Source of the DNA: Marsupella aquatica
Taxonomy: Eukaryota; Marchantiophyta
Direction: 5' to 3'
DNA: 64,000 bases
Assembly (NCBI GenBank): GCA_973895155.1
Contig: OZ316896.1
Location: forward strand, 15,438,001 to 15,502,000
Within the stretch, counting starts at the first letter, position 1. Each line of letters opens with the position of its first letter. A program made the position numbers and the translations under genes. The notes under the pieces are model-generated. The model made no database searches. It saw only the letters and a list, made by a program, of their open reading frames with translations, and was not told the origin of the DNA. This document shows, piece by piece, positions 24,101 to 34,236 of the stretch.

Positions 24101-25137
24101 AGCATTTTGATGAATTTTTGAAATCACTTGGATTTGTGCAAAGCGTGTATGATCCATGTGTTTACATCAGGCGTGTGAACAACACAGGTTTTAAGCTTGT
24201 CATCCTTGTACTTTATGTGGATGACATGCTCATTGCAGCACAGGATAGGGGCGAAGTTGATAAGCTTAAGGCCCAACTCAGTTATGAGTTTAAGATGAAA
24301 GATTTGGGCACAGCCAAGAGGATCCTAGGCATGGAGATTGTCAGGGATATTAACAAAGCCAAACTTTGGCTGACGCAGAAAAGATATGCATAGAAGGTAC
24401 TCTCAAAATTCAACATGGCACATGCTAAGGCTGTGAGTGTTCCTTCGGCAAGGCATTTCAATATTTCTGCAGCATTTTGTCCATCGAATCCGACAGAAAA
24501 AAGTTTGATGTCCAAAGTTCCTTATGAATGTGCTGTGGGTAGTTTAATGTATCTCATGGTATGCACCCGACCAGACATAGCTTATGCCGTTAGCAAGGTA
24601 AGCAGATACATGGAAAATCCAGGAAAAGTTCATTGGGAAGCAGTGAAATGAATTGTGCGCTACATCAGAGGTTCCACTAAGAAGGGTTTATTGTTTGATG
24701 CAAGTTCAAACAATATGAAAGTGCTTCAAGGTTATGTGGATGCAGACTACGCAGGTGATCTGGATAAGAGGAGATCGACAACTGGATATGTATTTACACT
24801 TGCTGGTGGATGCATTAGTTGGAAGTCTACTCTCCAAAAGTGTGTTGCAAAGTCTACTATGGATGTCGAGTATGTAGCAGCAGCAGAAGCAGCATCAAAG
24901 ATCATTTGGTTGAAAAAGCTTGTCACGGAGATGGGTTTATCACAGGAGTGTGTATATCTTCATTGTGACAGTCAAAGTGCAATTTACACTGCCAAGAATC
25001 AGGTGATGGATGGCAGGGTAAAGCACATTGATGTCCGCTATGATTTCATCCGACAAGCATTATCGGATGATGAATTTGAGCTTGTCAAGATTGATGAAAA
25101 GCTTAATCCAGCGGATGCTTTTACCAAGGCATTGTAA
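21153..25137 (+). pseudogene. Copia gag-pol polyprotein, outer element, broken
   Basis: gag begins MATTRIGGQRFEVEKFDG and carries a UBN2-type capsid region. A CCHC zinc knuckle (C-x2-C-x4-H-x4-C) follows near 21930-21990. The protease site is WILDSACSYH at about 22101. Then come the integrase H-C-C cluster, HSDVWGP and RSDNGGEY, reverse transcriptase with YVDDMLIA at about 24217, and RNase H from about 24730. Compared with the inner element, the frame is broken by TAG at 21720 (a Gln position), TAG in the zinc knuckle at about 21947 (Trp), TAA at 22749 (Tyr), an apparent 2-bp deletion near 24045, TAG near 24391, and TGA near 24649 (Trp). It is non-functional as written. Several stops are C-to-T or G-to-A changes. 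Confidence 0.9.
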
Positions 25138-25344
25138 TTATTTACAAATATTGTAAATATAGAGTTAACCAAGAAAATGTCTCTATATGAGTACTCCATC
25201 CGATGGCTTATCGACTACGGCTTAGTTCTAGTTAACCTTTGCATTAGGGGGAGGGTCTTTTGGCCCTACTGTCTTGAACTTCCCGCAGAGGAACTTGTAA
25301 GGAAAAGACAATGTTATGAACCCTCCCAAGACGTGAGTCAAGGG

Positions 25345-25765
25345 TGTTGGGTATTTACTCTTACGTCTAGGTTAGGTATGACGTGGTTGGTACAACAACG
25401 TGGGTTGGTACAACTACGTGGTTAGGTACAACTACGTGATTAGGTACAACTATGTGGTTAGGTACAACTACGTAATTAGGTACAACTATGTGGTTAGGTA
25501 CAACTAAGTTGCACACTATATCATAAGAGGCATGTGTGCTTGGAGAGGTAGAACCAAGGCTCATTGTTATGGAGCCACTTGAGAGATAGGGAGAGCTTAC
25601 ACTGTGGAGACTCGGTATAGCCGACGGGCTTAGAGTTCAGTAAAGCTCTCTTGTGTGTTCCCGTGGACGTAGCCTCAAGGAGGTGAACCACGTATCTCTT
25701 GTGTCGACTATTGTGCGTTGGATGGTTCATGGGCTTGCCATTGCGATCGTCGTCTATGCTCAACA
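25345..25765 (+). repeat. 5' LTR of the inner Copia element
   Basis: 421 bp. It starts TGTTGGGTATTTACTC and ends CTCAACA. It contains a 7-unit tandem repeat at 25377-25510 and the motif pair 'cccgtggacgtagcc' and 'ggtgaaccacgtat' in its downstream half. Confidence 0.95.
25377..25510. repeat. 18-19-bp tandem repeats in the LTR (7 units)
   Basis: Seven units of the form 'gttaggtacaactacgtg' with small variants. Several contain ACGTG, the core of plant ABRE/G-box-type elements. The position in the upstream half of the LTR fits U3. The identical block in the 3' LTR is at about 31000-31133. Confidence 0.9.
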
Positions 25766-25767
25766 AT

Positions 25768-25779
25768 TGGTATCAGAGC
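25768..25779 (+). promoter_or_regulatory. Primer-binding site (initiator tRNA-Met type), inner element
   Basis: TGGTATCAGAGC two bases after the 5' LTR, as in the outer element. Confidence 0.95.
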
Positions 25780-26646
25780 ATGCTTGGGAGGTGACGTGTG
25801 TTCGTGACGGGATTTCATGACGGTTTTTCCAGCGTTGAGTGTTGGTGGATTTTCCAGAGTTCCATCGCATGGAACTTGGAGTTTATGGGCTCAACGGATA
25901 GATCAGGGCAAGAGCTTTCTAACGGTGTGAAGAAATCGTTGAACGGAGCTCGTGGTGCAGAGAGATCTAAGTTTTCGTCGTTCTGGATTTTGTGAAGAAA
26001 GTTGGCAATCGACTCGGAGGGAGAAGCGTCAAGTGTTTTGACTCAACGCAGAGATTGAGGCAAGACGATTGTTTTTGAGTCCGGGATTGGCTCTTTGATG
26101 CAAAGAGGAAGGCTAAGCAAAATCAATTACCTTGTTGGACTTGGTGACGGCACCAAGTGCAATTGATCAACATTCGTTGTTGACAAGTGAGGTCGTAGCC
26201 ATTGAAGTTGGCAATGCAGCGCACCAATCACATCGCAATTCCGACAACGGGTTGTACTTGGTATTTCGGTTATTCCCTGAGGTGGTCAAAACGGGGGAGT
26301 TTCCCAAGGTTTTACCCACCTCGACCGAAATTTGAATAACTTTTCCGTCAAATTTCGATTTTGATTTTGGTTTTCAGTATTGGACTCCTAGCTTTGTGGG
26401 CTACGCGGCGGTGTTGAGATTCGAGTTTTTTGAGAAGTTGTGAAAAACAACATTTTTTGTGACTTTTTCATGAGTGATTCGGAGGAGTTTTTCGAAGACG
26501 TGGAACTTGAAGCACGAGGATCACTGCGGAGGTTTCAGGGGCAGAGAGAGGAGCAGGAGGAAGAGCACGTGACACCGATACCATCACCGGTGCGGTGTGT
26601 GGTGGAGGAAGCAGTACTACTACCGGAGCTCACGGTAAAGTAGAAG
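25780..26646. other. Untranslated leader of the inner Copia element
   Basis: The stretch from the primer-binding site to the gag ATG at 26647. A short open frame at 26440-26643 ends in TAG four bases before the gag ATG and is acidic (SDSEEFFEDVELEARGS). No domain is recognised. Confidence 0.6.
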
Positions 26647-29600
26647 ATGGGGACTTTCAAGCTTGGGGGACCCAAGTATGAAGTGACAAAGTATGATGGG
26701 CGCTCTGACTACTTGCTATGGGAGAAGCAGGTGAAGGGAGTGCTTTATGCGTCAGGGATGGGCCAACTGCTGAGCCCTCGTGAAGACGATGTTGATGAGA
26801 AACAATGGGACCGCATGCAGGAGCAGGGAGTGTGGTGTGTTACACTCTATCTCATGCCTCCCATCATCAAGCAGTTAGGTGCACATAAGGATTGCATGTC
26901 CTTGTTTGCGGAATTGCAGAGCAAGTATCACCGCAAGGAGTTGTCGAACCGGCTCTACACTTCCTACAAACTGATGAGTTTCAGGATGAAGGAATCTGGT
27001 ACGAAGTTGCAAGACCATGTGGATGCTTTCAACGACATGGTCGTTGACTTGGAAAACCTTGGGGAGACTTTGAATGATGAGACGAAGGCTCTGCAGCTTC
27101 TTAGTTCATTGCCTCCATCTTACCAGTCCCTATCACGAGTGTTGTTGCATCGTGATAGGGATACCATTTCATACAATGACGTGGTAAGTTCTTTGCTTAG
27201 TGATGATCTTCAGCAGAAGATGCACATCACGTCACAGCCTTCATCATCTGGTGCTGCCCTCAATGTTAACCGTGGGAGGAGTATGCAGCGACCAACTGGG
27301 GACCGTAGAACCCAGTTTAGATCTAAATCCAGATCTAAGTCCAAGGCTAAATCCCCTCAGAGGAGGCAGGTGACATGTTGGAAGTGCAACCAAGTTGGAC
27401 ACTTCAAGCGAGACTGTAAGGGAAAGGCAGCGGAAACTTCATCGGCAAATATGGCTAGGGCTGATGGAGAAGCTGATTTACTCAATGATGAGTATGATTT
27501 ATGAAGCCGGGGGTATGCCCTGTGCACGTCATCTAGGAGAGCAGATGATGTGTGGATTCTTGATTGTGCTTGCTCTTTTCATATTTGTTACATTCGTGAG
27601 TTTTTCAGTTCTTACTCTGTTTCAAACGGTTCAGTTCTGATGGGAAATGATCACTCCTGTCAAATTGAGGGAATTGGGTCTGTGAAGATTCAAATGTTTG
27701 ATGGCGCTGTGCGCACAGTGTCCGGAGTCAGGTATGTACCTGGCATGCGTAAGAATCTGATTTCACTCGGTGTGTTGGATTCAAATGGTCATCAATGGAG
27801 CGTTATTGATGGTGAACTTCAAGTCAGGTCGGGAGAGACAGTGATTTTGAAGGGGAGTAGACAAAAGAATTTGTATGTGTTACAGGGCAATACTGTATGT
27901 GGAGAGGCCAATGTAACCAAGTCTCACGAGGAGATGACTCAACTGTGGCATTCACGGCTAGGCCACATGAGTGAGAAGGGTTTGGCTATCTTACGGAAGA
28001 ATGGACTCATTTCTGATTTGCAATCTTGTAAATTAGAGTTTTGTGAGCATTGCATTCTTGGAAAGCAGCATCGTCGTGCTTTTGGTGTTGGAACTCATCG
28101 TTCCAAAGCGGTTCTTGAGTACATACATAGTGACGTGTGGGGTCCATCCCCGACTCCCTCACACTCTGGAAAGTTGTACTATGTATCATTTATTGATGAT
28201 TACTCAAGATTTGTGTGGATTTATTTCATGACGCATAAGTCTGATGTCTTGTCCATTTTTAAGAAGTGGAAGGCCCAGGTGGAGAATCAGACTGGAAACA
28301 CGATCAAGTGTTTGGATACAAGGGTGAAGAGTCTGAGGTCAGACAACGGCGGGGAGTACACTTCAATGGAATTTGAAGAGTACTGTTCAGAACAGGGGAT
28401 AACTCGCCATCTCACCACAGTTTATACTCCGCAGCAGAATGGTGTCGCTGAGAGGCTCAATCAAACACTATGGGAGCGGTCACGGAGTATGTTGAGCCAA
28501 TCAGGTTTACCACAAGAATTTTGGGCAGAAGCTGTCAATACCGCAGCTTATTTGGTAAATCTTTCTCCTTCTAGTGCTATCAATTTCAAAACGCCGTTTG
28601 AGATGCGCTATAAGCGGCAAGCAGACTATCATGGCTTGGTAATTTTTGGAAGTGATGCATATGCTCTCACACCAAAGCAGAATAGGACCAAGTTGGATCC
28701 TACCTCCAGGAAATGTGTTTTTCTTGGGTACCAGAGTGGTGTGAAAGCCTATAGGCTATGGGATCCTATTGCCTGTAAGCTCGTTGTCAGTAGGGATGTT
28801 TCCTTCAATGAATCCAGATTATTGAAGGAGGGGGAGAATACTCAGGTCTCCCGTACTGACAAAGGAAAATCTCCTATCCCGGATCTCGTTGAGGGAGAGA
28901 TTGGTTATGAGGTGCATGACCGGAGAGAAGGAGTTGCTCCAATTATGGAGCTGGTTCCTATGCCAGAGGAACCAGAGGAGTTTGTTGATGCTGGTGAGCA
29001 ACAAGTGGATGCTGTTGAGCTTCAAATTGTACCAGCACACGCAGATCAACCGGAGTCATCGGCTAGAAGAACATCTGGTCGCACTGTACGCGCTCCATCA
29101 AGGTATGGACAGTGGGTTGATTCATCTCAACTGCAAGAGGATGATTTTACAGCTGATGATGAGGGTGATGCGTTAATTTTGGAAGAAGGAGAACCTTCTT
29201 CATTTCATGAGGCAAGTGCTTCAAAAGAGAAGCAGAAGTGGACTGCAGCAATGCAAACGGAGATGCAGTCACTAAAGGACAACAAAACTTGGGAGCTTGT
29301 TAAGCTGCCTAAGGGTCAGCAAGTGGTGGACAGCAAGTGGATTTACAAGCTGAAGGATAATTCCATAGGAGGTGGATCGAAGGTCTACAAGGCTAGATTG
29401 GTAGCAAAGGGATTCACACAAGAGAAAGGTGTGGATTACAATGAGGTCTTCTCACCAGTTGCTAAGTACTCTACAATACGACTATTGTGTGTACTTGTTG
29501 TAATGTTTGGTCTGCTCCTAGATCAGATGGATGTTGTCACAGCTTTCCTCTATGGCACATTGGAAGAGGTGATCTTCATGAGACAACCGCTAGGTTTTGT

Positions 29601-30776
29601 GAAGAGAGGACAGGAGGAATTGGTTTGCAGATTGCTGAAATCCTTGTATGGGTTGAAGCAGTCACCAAGACAGTGGAACAAGCGGTTTGACGATTGGATT
29701 CGGTCACAAGGTTTTCACAGAAGTGTATTTGACCCTTGTGTGTATTTGAAACCGGTGAAGAATGTTGTCTTTGGGTTCATTGTTTTAGTACTTTATGTGG
29801 ATGACATGCTAATTGCAGCCAAGGATAGGTCTGAGATTGTTAAGCTTAAGGCATCGCTTAGTGCAGAGTTTAAGATGAAGGACTTAGGGCCAGCTAAGAG
29901 GATTTTGGGTATGGAGATCACTAGGGACTTGGAGGCTGGCAAGCTATGGTTGACGCAGAGCAGTTATGCGAGGAAGGTAATTGCAAGGTTCAACATGGAG
30001 AATAGCAAGCCAGTAAGTACCCCGTTGGCTCCACACTTCAAGTTATCATCAACGTTCTGTCCTACGGATGACATAGAGAAGGGGTTGATGTCAAAGGTTC
30101 CATATGACAAGGCAGTGGGGAGTCTCATGTATTTGATGACTTGCACTAGACCTGATCTTGCCATGGCTATGGGCAAGGTGAGCAGGTACATGTCGAATCC
30201 AGGGAAGGTACACTGGGAAGCAGTGAAGTGGATTATCAGGTACTTGAGGGTACCGTGGATCATGGTCTTTTATTTGATGCGAATGCAAAGAATGCTAGAT
30301 CATTGATTGGCTATGTAGATTCTGACTATGGACAAGATTTGGACCGAAGGAGATCAACAACAGGATACGTGTTCACACTTGGCGGTGGATGCATAAGTTG
30401 GAGGTCTACTTTGCAGAAGTGTATTGCTCAGTCTACTACAGAAGCGAAGTATGTTGCAGCTGCGGAAGCAGCAAAGGAAGCGATTTGGTTGGATAGACTT
30501 ATCACTGAAATGGGATTGCCACAGGGGAATGTGAAGCTCCATTGTGATAGTCAAAGTGCGCTCCACCTTGCTGTGAACCAGGTGATGGACAGCAGAGTGA
30601 AGCACATTGACGTCAGGTACCATTTTATCAGGCAGGCTGTGTCTGATAATTTGTTTGAGCTAGTCAAGATTGATGGTAAACTCAACCCGGCTGACGCATT
30701 TACCAAAGTGATTCCTTTGGAGAGTTTCTCTAGACACCGTGACGTATTGCAGGTTTTGCAATTGCATCACAAGTAG
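26647..30776 (+). pseudogene. Copia gag-pol polyprotein, inner element, near-intact
   Basis: gag starts MGTFKLGGPKYEVTKYDG and carries a UBN2-type region, an Arg/Ser/Lys-rich linker and zinc knuckle CWKCNQVGHFKRDC at about 27376-27417. Protease has WILDCACSFH at about 27552, with Cys where the catalytic Asp-Ser/Thr-Gly/Ala motif normally has Ser or Thr. Integrase follows with WHSRLGHMS, HSDVWGP, RSDNGGEY and NGVAERLN. Reverse transcriptase has YVDDMLIA at about 29794, then RNase H from 30300. Two breaks prevent one continuous frame: an in-frame TGA at 27502-27504 between gag and pol, and a probable single-G deletion near 30246-30249 that shifts RNase H into the next frame. Otherwise about 1,375 codons remain open. 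Confidence 0.92.
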
Positions 30777-30967
30777 AGTTTTCTTAAACATTCATTGTAA
30801 TTACTGATATATGCTCTTCCTCATTCCTATGTATTAGGCTACGGCTTAGTTCTGGTTTGCTCTAGTTAGAGAGGGAAACCGGTTTGGTTTCTGTCCAGAA
30901 CTTCCCGCTGAGGGATCATATACATTGGCAGTATTACTCTCCCCTAGACCAGAGTCAAGGGGAAGAT
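30777..30967. other. 3' untranslated region and polypurine tract of the inner element
   Basis: A 191-bp stretch from the end of pol to the 3' LTR. The purine run 'caaggggaagat' at about 30956-30967 abuts the LTR and is the likely plus-strand primer. It resembles the outer element's 'caaggggtggtt'. Confidence 0.8.
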
Positions 30968-31388
30968 TGTTGGGTATTTACTCTTACGTCTAGGTTAGGT
31001 ATGACGTGGTTGGTACAACAACGTGGGTTGGTACAACTACGTGGTTAGGTACAACTACGTGATTAGGTACAACTATGTGGTTAGGTACAACTACATAATT
31101 AGGTACAACTATGTGGTTAGGTACAACTAAGTTGCACACTATATCATAAGAGGCATGTGTGCTTGGAGAGGTAGAACCAAGGCTCATTGTTATGGAGCCA
31201 CTTGAGAGATAGGGAGAGCTTACACTGTGGAGACTCGGTATAGCCGACGGGCTTAGAGTTCAGTAAAGCTCTCTTGTGTGTTCCCGTGGACGTAGCCTCA
31301 AGGAGGTGAACCACGTATCTCTTGTGTCGACTATTGTGCGTTGGATGGTTCATGGGCTTGCCGTTGCGATCGTCGTCTATGCTCAACA
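30968..31388 (+). repeat. 3' LTR of the inner Copia element
   Basis: 421 bp. It is near-identical to 25345-25765, with two visible transitions: 'acgtaatt' to 'acataatt' in the tandem repeat, and 'gccattgcg' to 'gccgttgcg' near the end. Confidence 0.95.
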
Positions 31389-31399
31389 AAGGGGTGGTT

Positions 31400-31722
31400 T
31401 GTAGAGGTTAACTCAGTCTTGGGTTGAACTATGGTTAATATGTTAACTAGGGTTAGAGTAAACCCTAGTTGAAGAGTTGGTCCTTATCTCTTCAATTTCT
31501 ATGTGGTGTGAGAACACACAAGAGAGTTCTCAAGAGAAAACACAGTGATATAGCAAGAGATGAGAGCTTGAAGAGATGAGAGCTATGGTGATGCTTGAGT
31601 AGACACATAACCGTTAATAAAGCTTGGTCTTCCCGTGGACGTAGCCAACCTTGAGGCGAACCACGTAACTATTGAGCATGTGTATGTTTGGAGTGTTTTT
31701 CCTGATCTGATTTCTCCCCACA
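31400..31722 (+). repeat. 3' LTR of the outer Copia element
   Basis: 323 bp matching 19660-19982. The right target duplication GGCTA follows at 31723-31727. The 11 bp between the inner element's end and this LTR (31389-31399) include the inner element's duplicated AAGGG. Confidence 0.95.
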
Positions 31723-31727
31723 GGCTA

Positions 31728-34236
31728 CTCACCCAACCTGCCCAAACTAAATCTGGTTAAGATGGACGGGCCACACAACCCCTCCCAGGCTGAGAGTGGA
31801 AGAGGGTGGGTGAGTTAGGGATGAGGATACTGGAAGCAGAAGATCTAAACTAGTAAATAACATTCCTGACCCAAGACTGAAAAATCCAAGTCAAATGATA
31901 TTTAAACTAAAAAAGAATTATTTTGACTAAAAAATATGTCAATATAGTAAATAAATCAAAAATTAGATGGCTTAGAAACTTAGCAAAAATATTTCCTATG
32001 AAAAAGGACAAAAGGTAAAGCATTCCATTCCCAACAAATGAAAATGAAGAAGGATGAAAGTGGATAGGAGTATTAACTTAATTATTAAGGTAATTCTTGC
32101 CACTTGGCTAATGTCACAGTGTGAATTGTGAAAGAGATGATGCAACAGTGAGTACGTAGGAGTATTCACTATCTAATTTCCCCAGATTGATCAATGACTG
32201 TCAGATTTCCCTATATTTATGGACCCCCATGAGGATTTTCTTCCAAAAGTCCAAGCCTTACAGCGCCCCACATCACATACTCTGGGACAAACAAGTTAGT
32301 TGATTTTTGTGAATCAACTAATCCCCATCATGTTTGTGACTCTTTGAAAGTTTGGAGGCTGTGCTGATAGATAAAACAGTCCATAAGAAACTTAAACCAC
32401 AAAGAACCAAATGACTAAAAGTTTCACTTAAATACATCTCACCAAACCAATATGTCATTGTTCAGGAGTGAAAACTAAGTTGAATAACTACTTAATAGTA
32501 GATCAATGGATCTGCTTGCTGGAGAGAACCTTGAGCCATTGAGTCAACTTCAAGAAGGAAGCATAGTTTCAGTTTTCCAGCATGATGCAAGATCAGAAAC
32601 TAAGAAGTTTAGACTGAGACATGGACCTGACAATAAACTTGATGGAAACACACCTTTGGCTGACCAAATCCGTTGTCCTCGCTAATGATTATTGTCGCTG
32701 AGGAAGTCTTTTATGTAAACGCAAAATCGAACGCACCAAAATCCAGGATTCTACGTTGGATGTTTGTGCGGATGCCTTTGCCACTCTCCAATTCCTTAGT
32801 CCCCAGTTCCCCACCATTCTCATGTAGTGCGGATTCTCTCTTTTGGCGAGGCTGAGAAAACGCTTGACATGTTGGACATGCTTGACTAACTTGGGTGGCC
32901 TGGGATTGGCAATGCACACTACTGCTTAGTTGGCCTAGGATTTGCAATGTGGTCGAATACCATGGCCTGTTGAGATTCTATAATCATATTCAATTTGGAT
33001 AGTGCACGGGATAGTGATTTTGTTGTGACGACAGTTTTATCAGTTTCGGATCAAACTGATTCGGATATGATTGGGTATTTAGGCAACAAGTATTCTTAGT
33101 GTCTATGGTCTGTAACTTATTAGATTAACCAAGCTGGGCCCACTTTCAACTGATCAGCAAATTACGAGCACTTAGTTTTCTGGATTTTTTGGGCCAAGAA
33201 TGGTTGGAGAGATATCATGTTTTTTCTTTAAGCCCTACTTGCTTAAAGGTGGCATTACGATTATTTTTTGTACATCGTTGACCTAAACAAAGTAGCTGGG
33301 GGGCTCCACGAACTAAATTAAGGATGACCTCAGCTTCTGACCGATGGAAGACAGAAAAATTTCCAATCTTTGCTGAAAGTGACAAGGACATTCTAGAGAT
33401 GTGTAATCTAGCAATTTTTGCCACTAAATGAAGCTGGGGAGTAGGGTATTATAAGTTTCTATGGCACAACATATGGTACTAGTACAATTTACTGCCCATG
33501 ATAAACACATATTCGGGAGTCTCAAAATTTCATACTTACTAAAGATGGCTCTCGGCCGTGGCTTTTTCAAAGTGTCACCAATTATTTTTTTGTTTAACTC
33601 TAGTCTCTAGTGACTTACATATGGTCATGGCAAAAAGTTTCTGGATATGAATGGCATGTGACCAATCTTCATGGCAAAAAACTATGAATAATGAATTTAG
33701 TAAATAATCCAACTTTTTCTGTCATGTCTATCAAATCTTGAGGTTTGAGACCCCCTAGCTGGATGGTCCTGAAGAGAAGAAATTTGAGACCCCTTACGAA
33801 ACCAGCTGGATGGTCCTGAAGAGAAGAAAAAGCAGAACGCATATCCAACCCCAATTCCCTCCATCTCAAGTTTCATTTAAAAGTCATTTAGACCAGATAA
33901 CTATCACCACCGTCCCCCATTGAATTTCACGTCCTGGCCCGCAATTCGGGGCTTTGTCATCTGGTCCATCCGTTGTTTGCATTCGTGCGCAACGAAACTA
34001 ATCTGAAGCAAGCTGACTCTGCGAGAGTCCGTCGATCACTTCGTTTGGTCGAAAATCGGGCTCAATTTGCTCTTCGCGATGAGAATTCGATGCACAATCT
34101 GCAAGAGCTGACAGTAGAAGAGTGCGGATGAGATCATTAGACGATACGGATTTGATGTACTTGCTGCTTTGATCGATTTGTCATCAGCAATCGATTTGTC
34201 ATCAGCAACGTATAACGATTCTCATCGTCTGGCAAC
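31728..34236. other. Intergenic between the retrotransposon nest and the P450
   Basis: No gene recognised. A segment of about 45 bp ('ctggatggtcctgaagagaag' region) is repeated at 33759-33783 and 33808-33830. A 20-bp direct repeat ('cgatttgtcatcagcaa') lies at 34170-34207 just before the P450 start. The short frames lack domains. Confidence 0.5.

Larger units (their letters stand above)
25345..31388 (+). mobile_element. Inner Ty1/Copia LTR retrotransposon
   Basis: 421-bp LTRs (25345-25765 and 30968-31388), TG...CA, with target duplication AAGGG at 25340-25344 and 31389-31393. The host site is the polypurine-like 'gtcaaggggtgg' of the outer element, 11 bp before its 3' LTR. Total length is 6044 bp. 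The LTRs differ at only about two positions by eye, so the insertion is young and, by nesting, younger than the outer element. Confidence 0.96.
19660..31722 (+). mobile_element. Outer Ty1/Copia LTR retrotransposon (interrupted)
   Basis: Bounded by 323-bp LTRs (19660-19982 and 31400-31722) that start TG and end CA. It is flanked by the 5-bp duplication GGCTA (19655-19659 and 31723-31727). The order gag, protease, integrase, reverse transcriptase, RNase H is that of Copia. The reading frame is broken in several places. A second Copia element (25345-31388) sits just upstream of its 3' LTR. Without that insertion the outer element would be about 6.0 kb. Confidence 0.95.

Noticed and set aside
25345-31388. 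Inner and outer Copia as one element with duplicated pol
   Set aside because: Separate LTR pairs of different length, separate primer-binding sites and two independent target duplications show two nested insertions.
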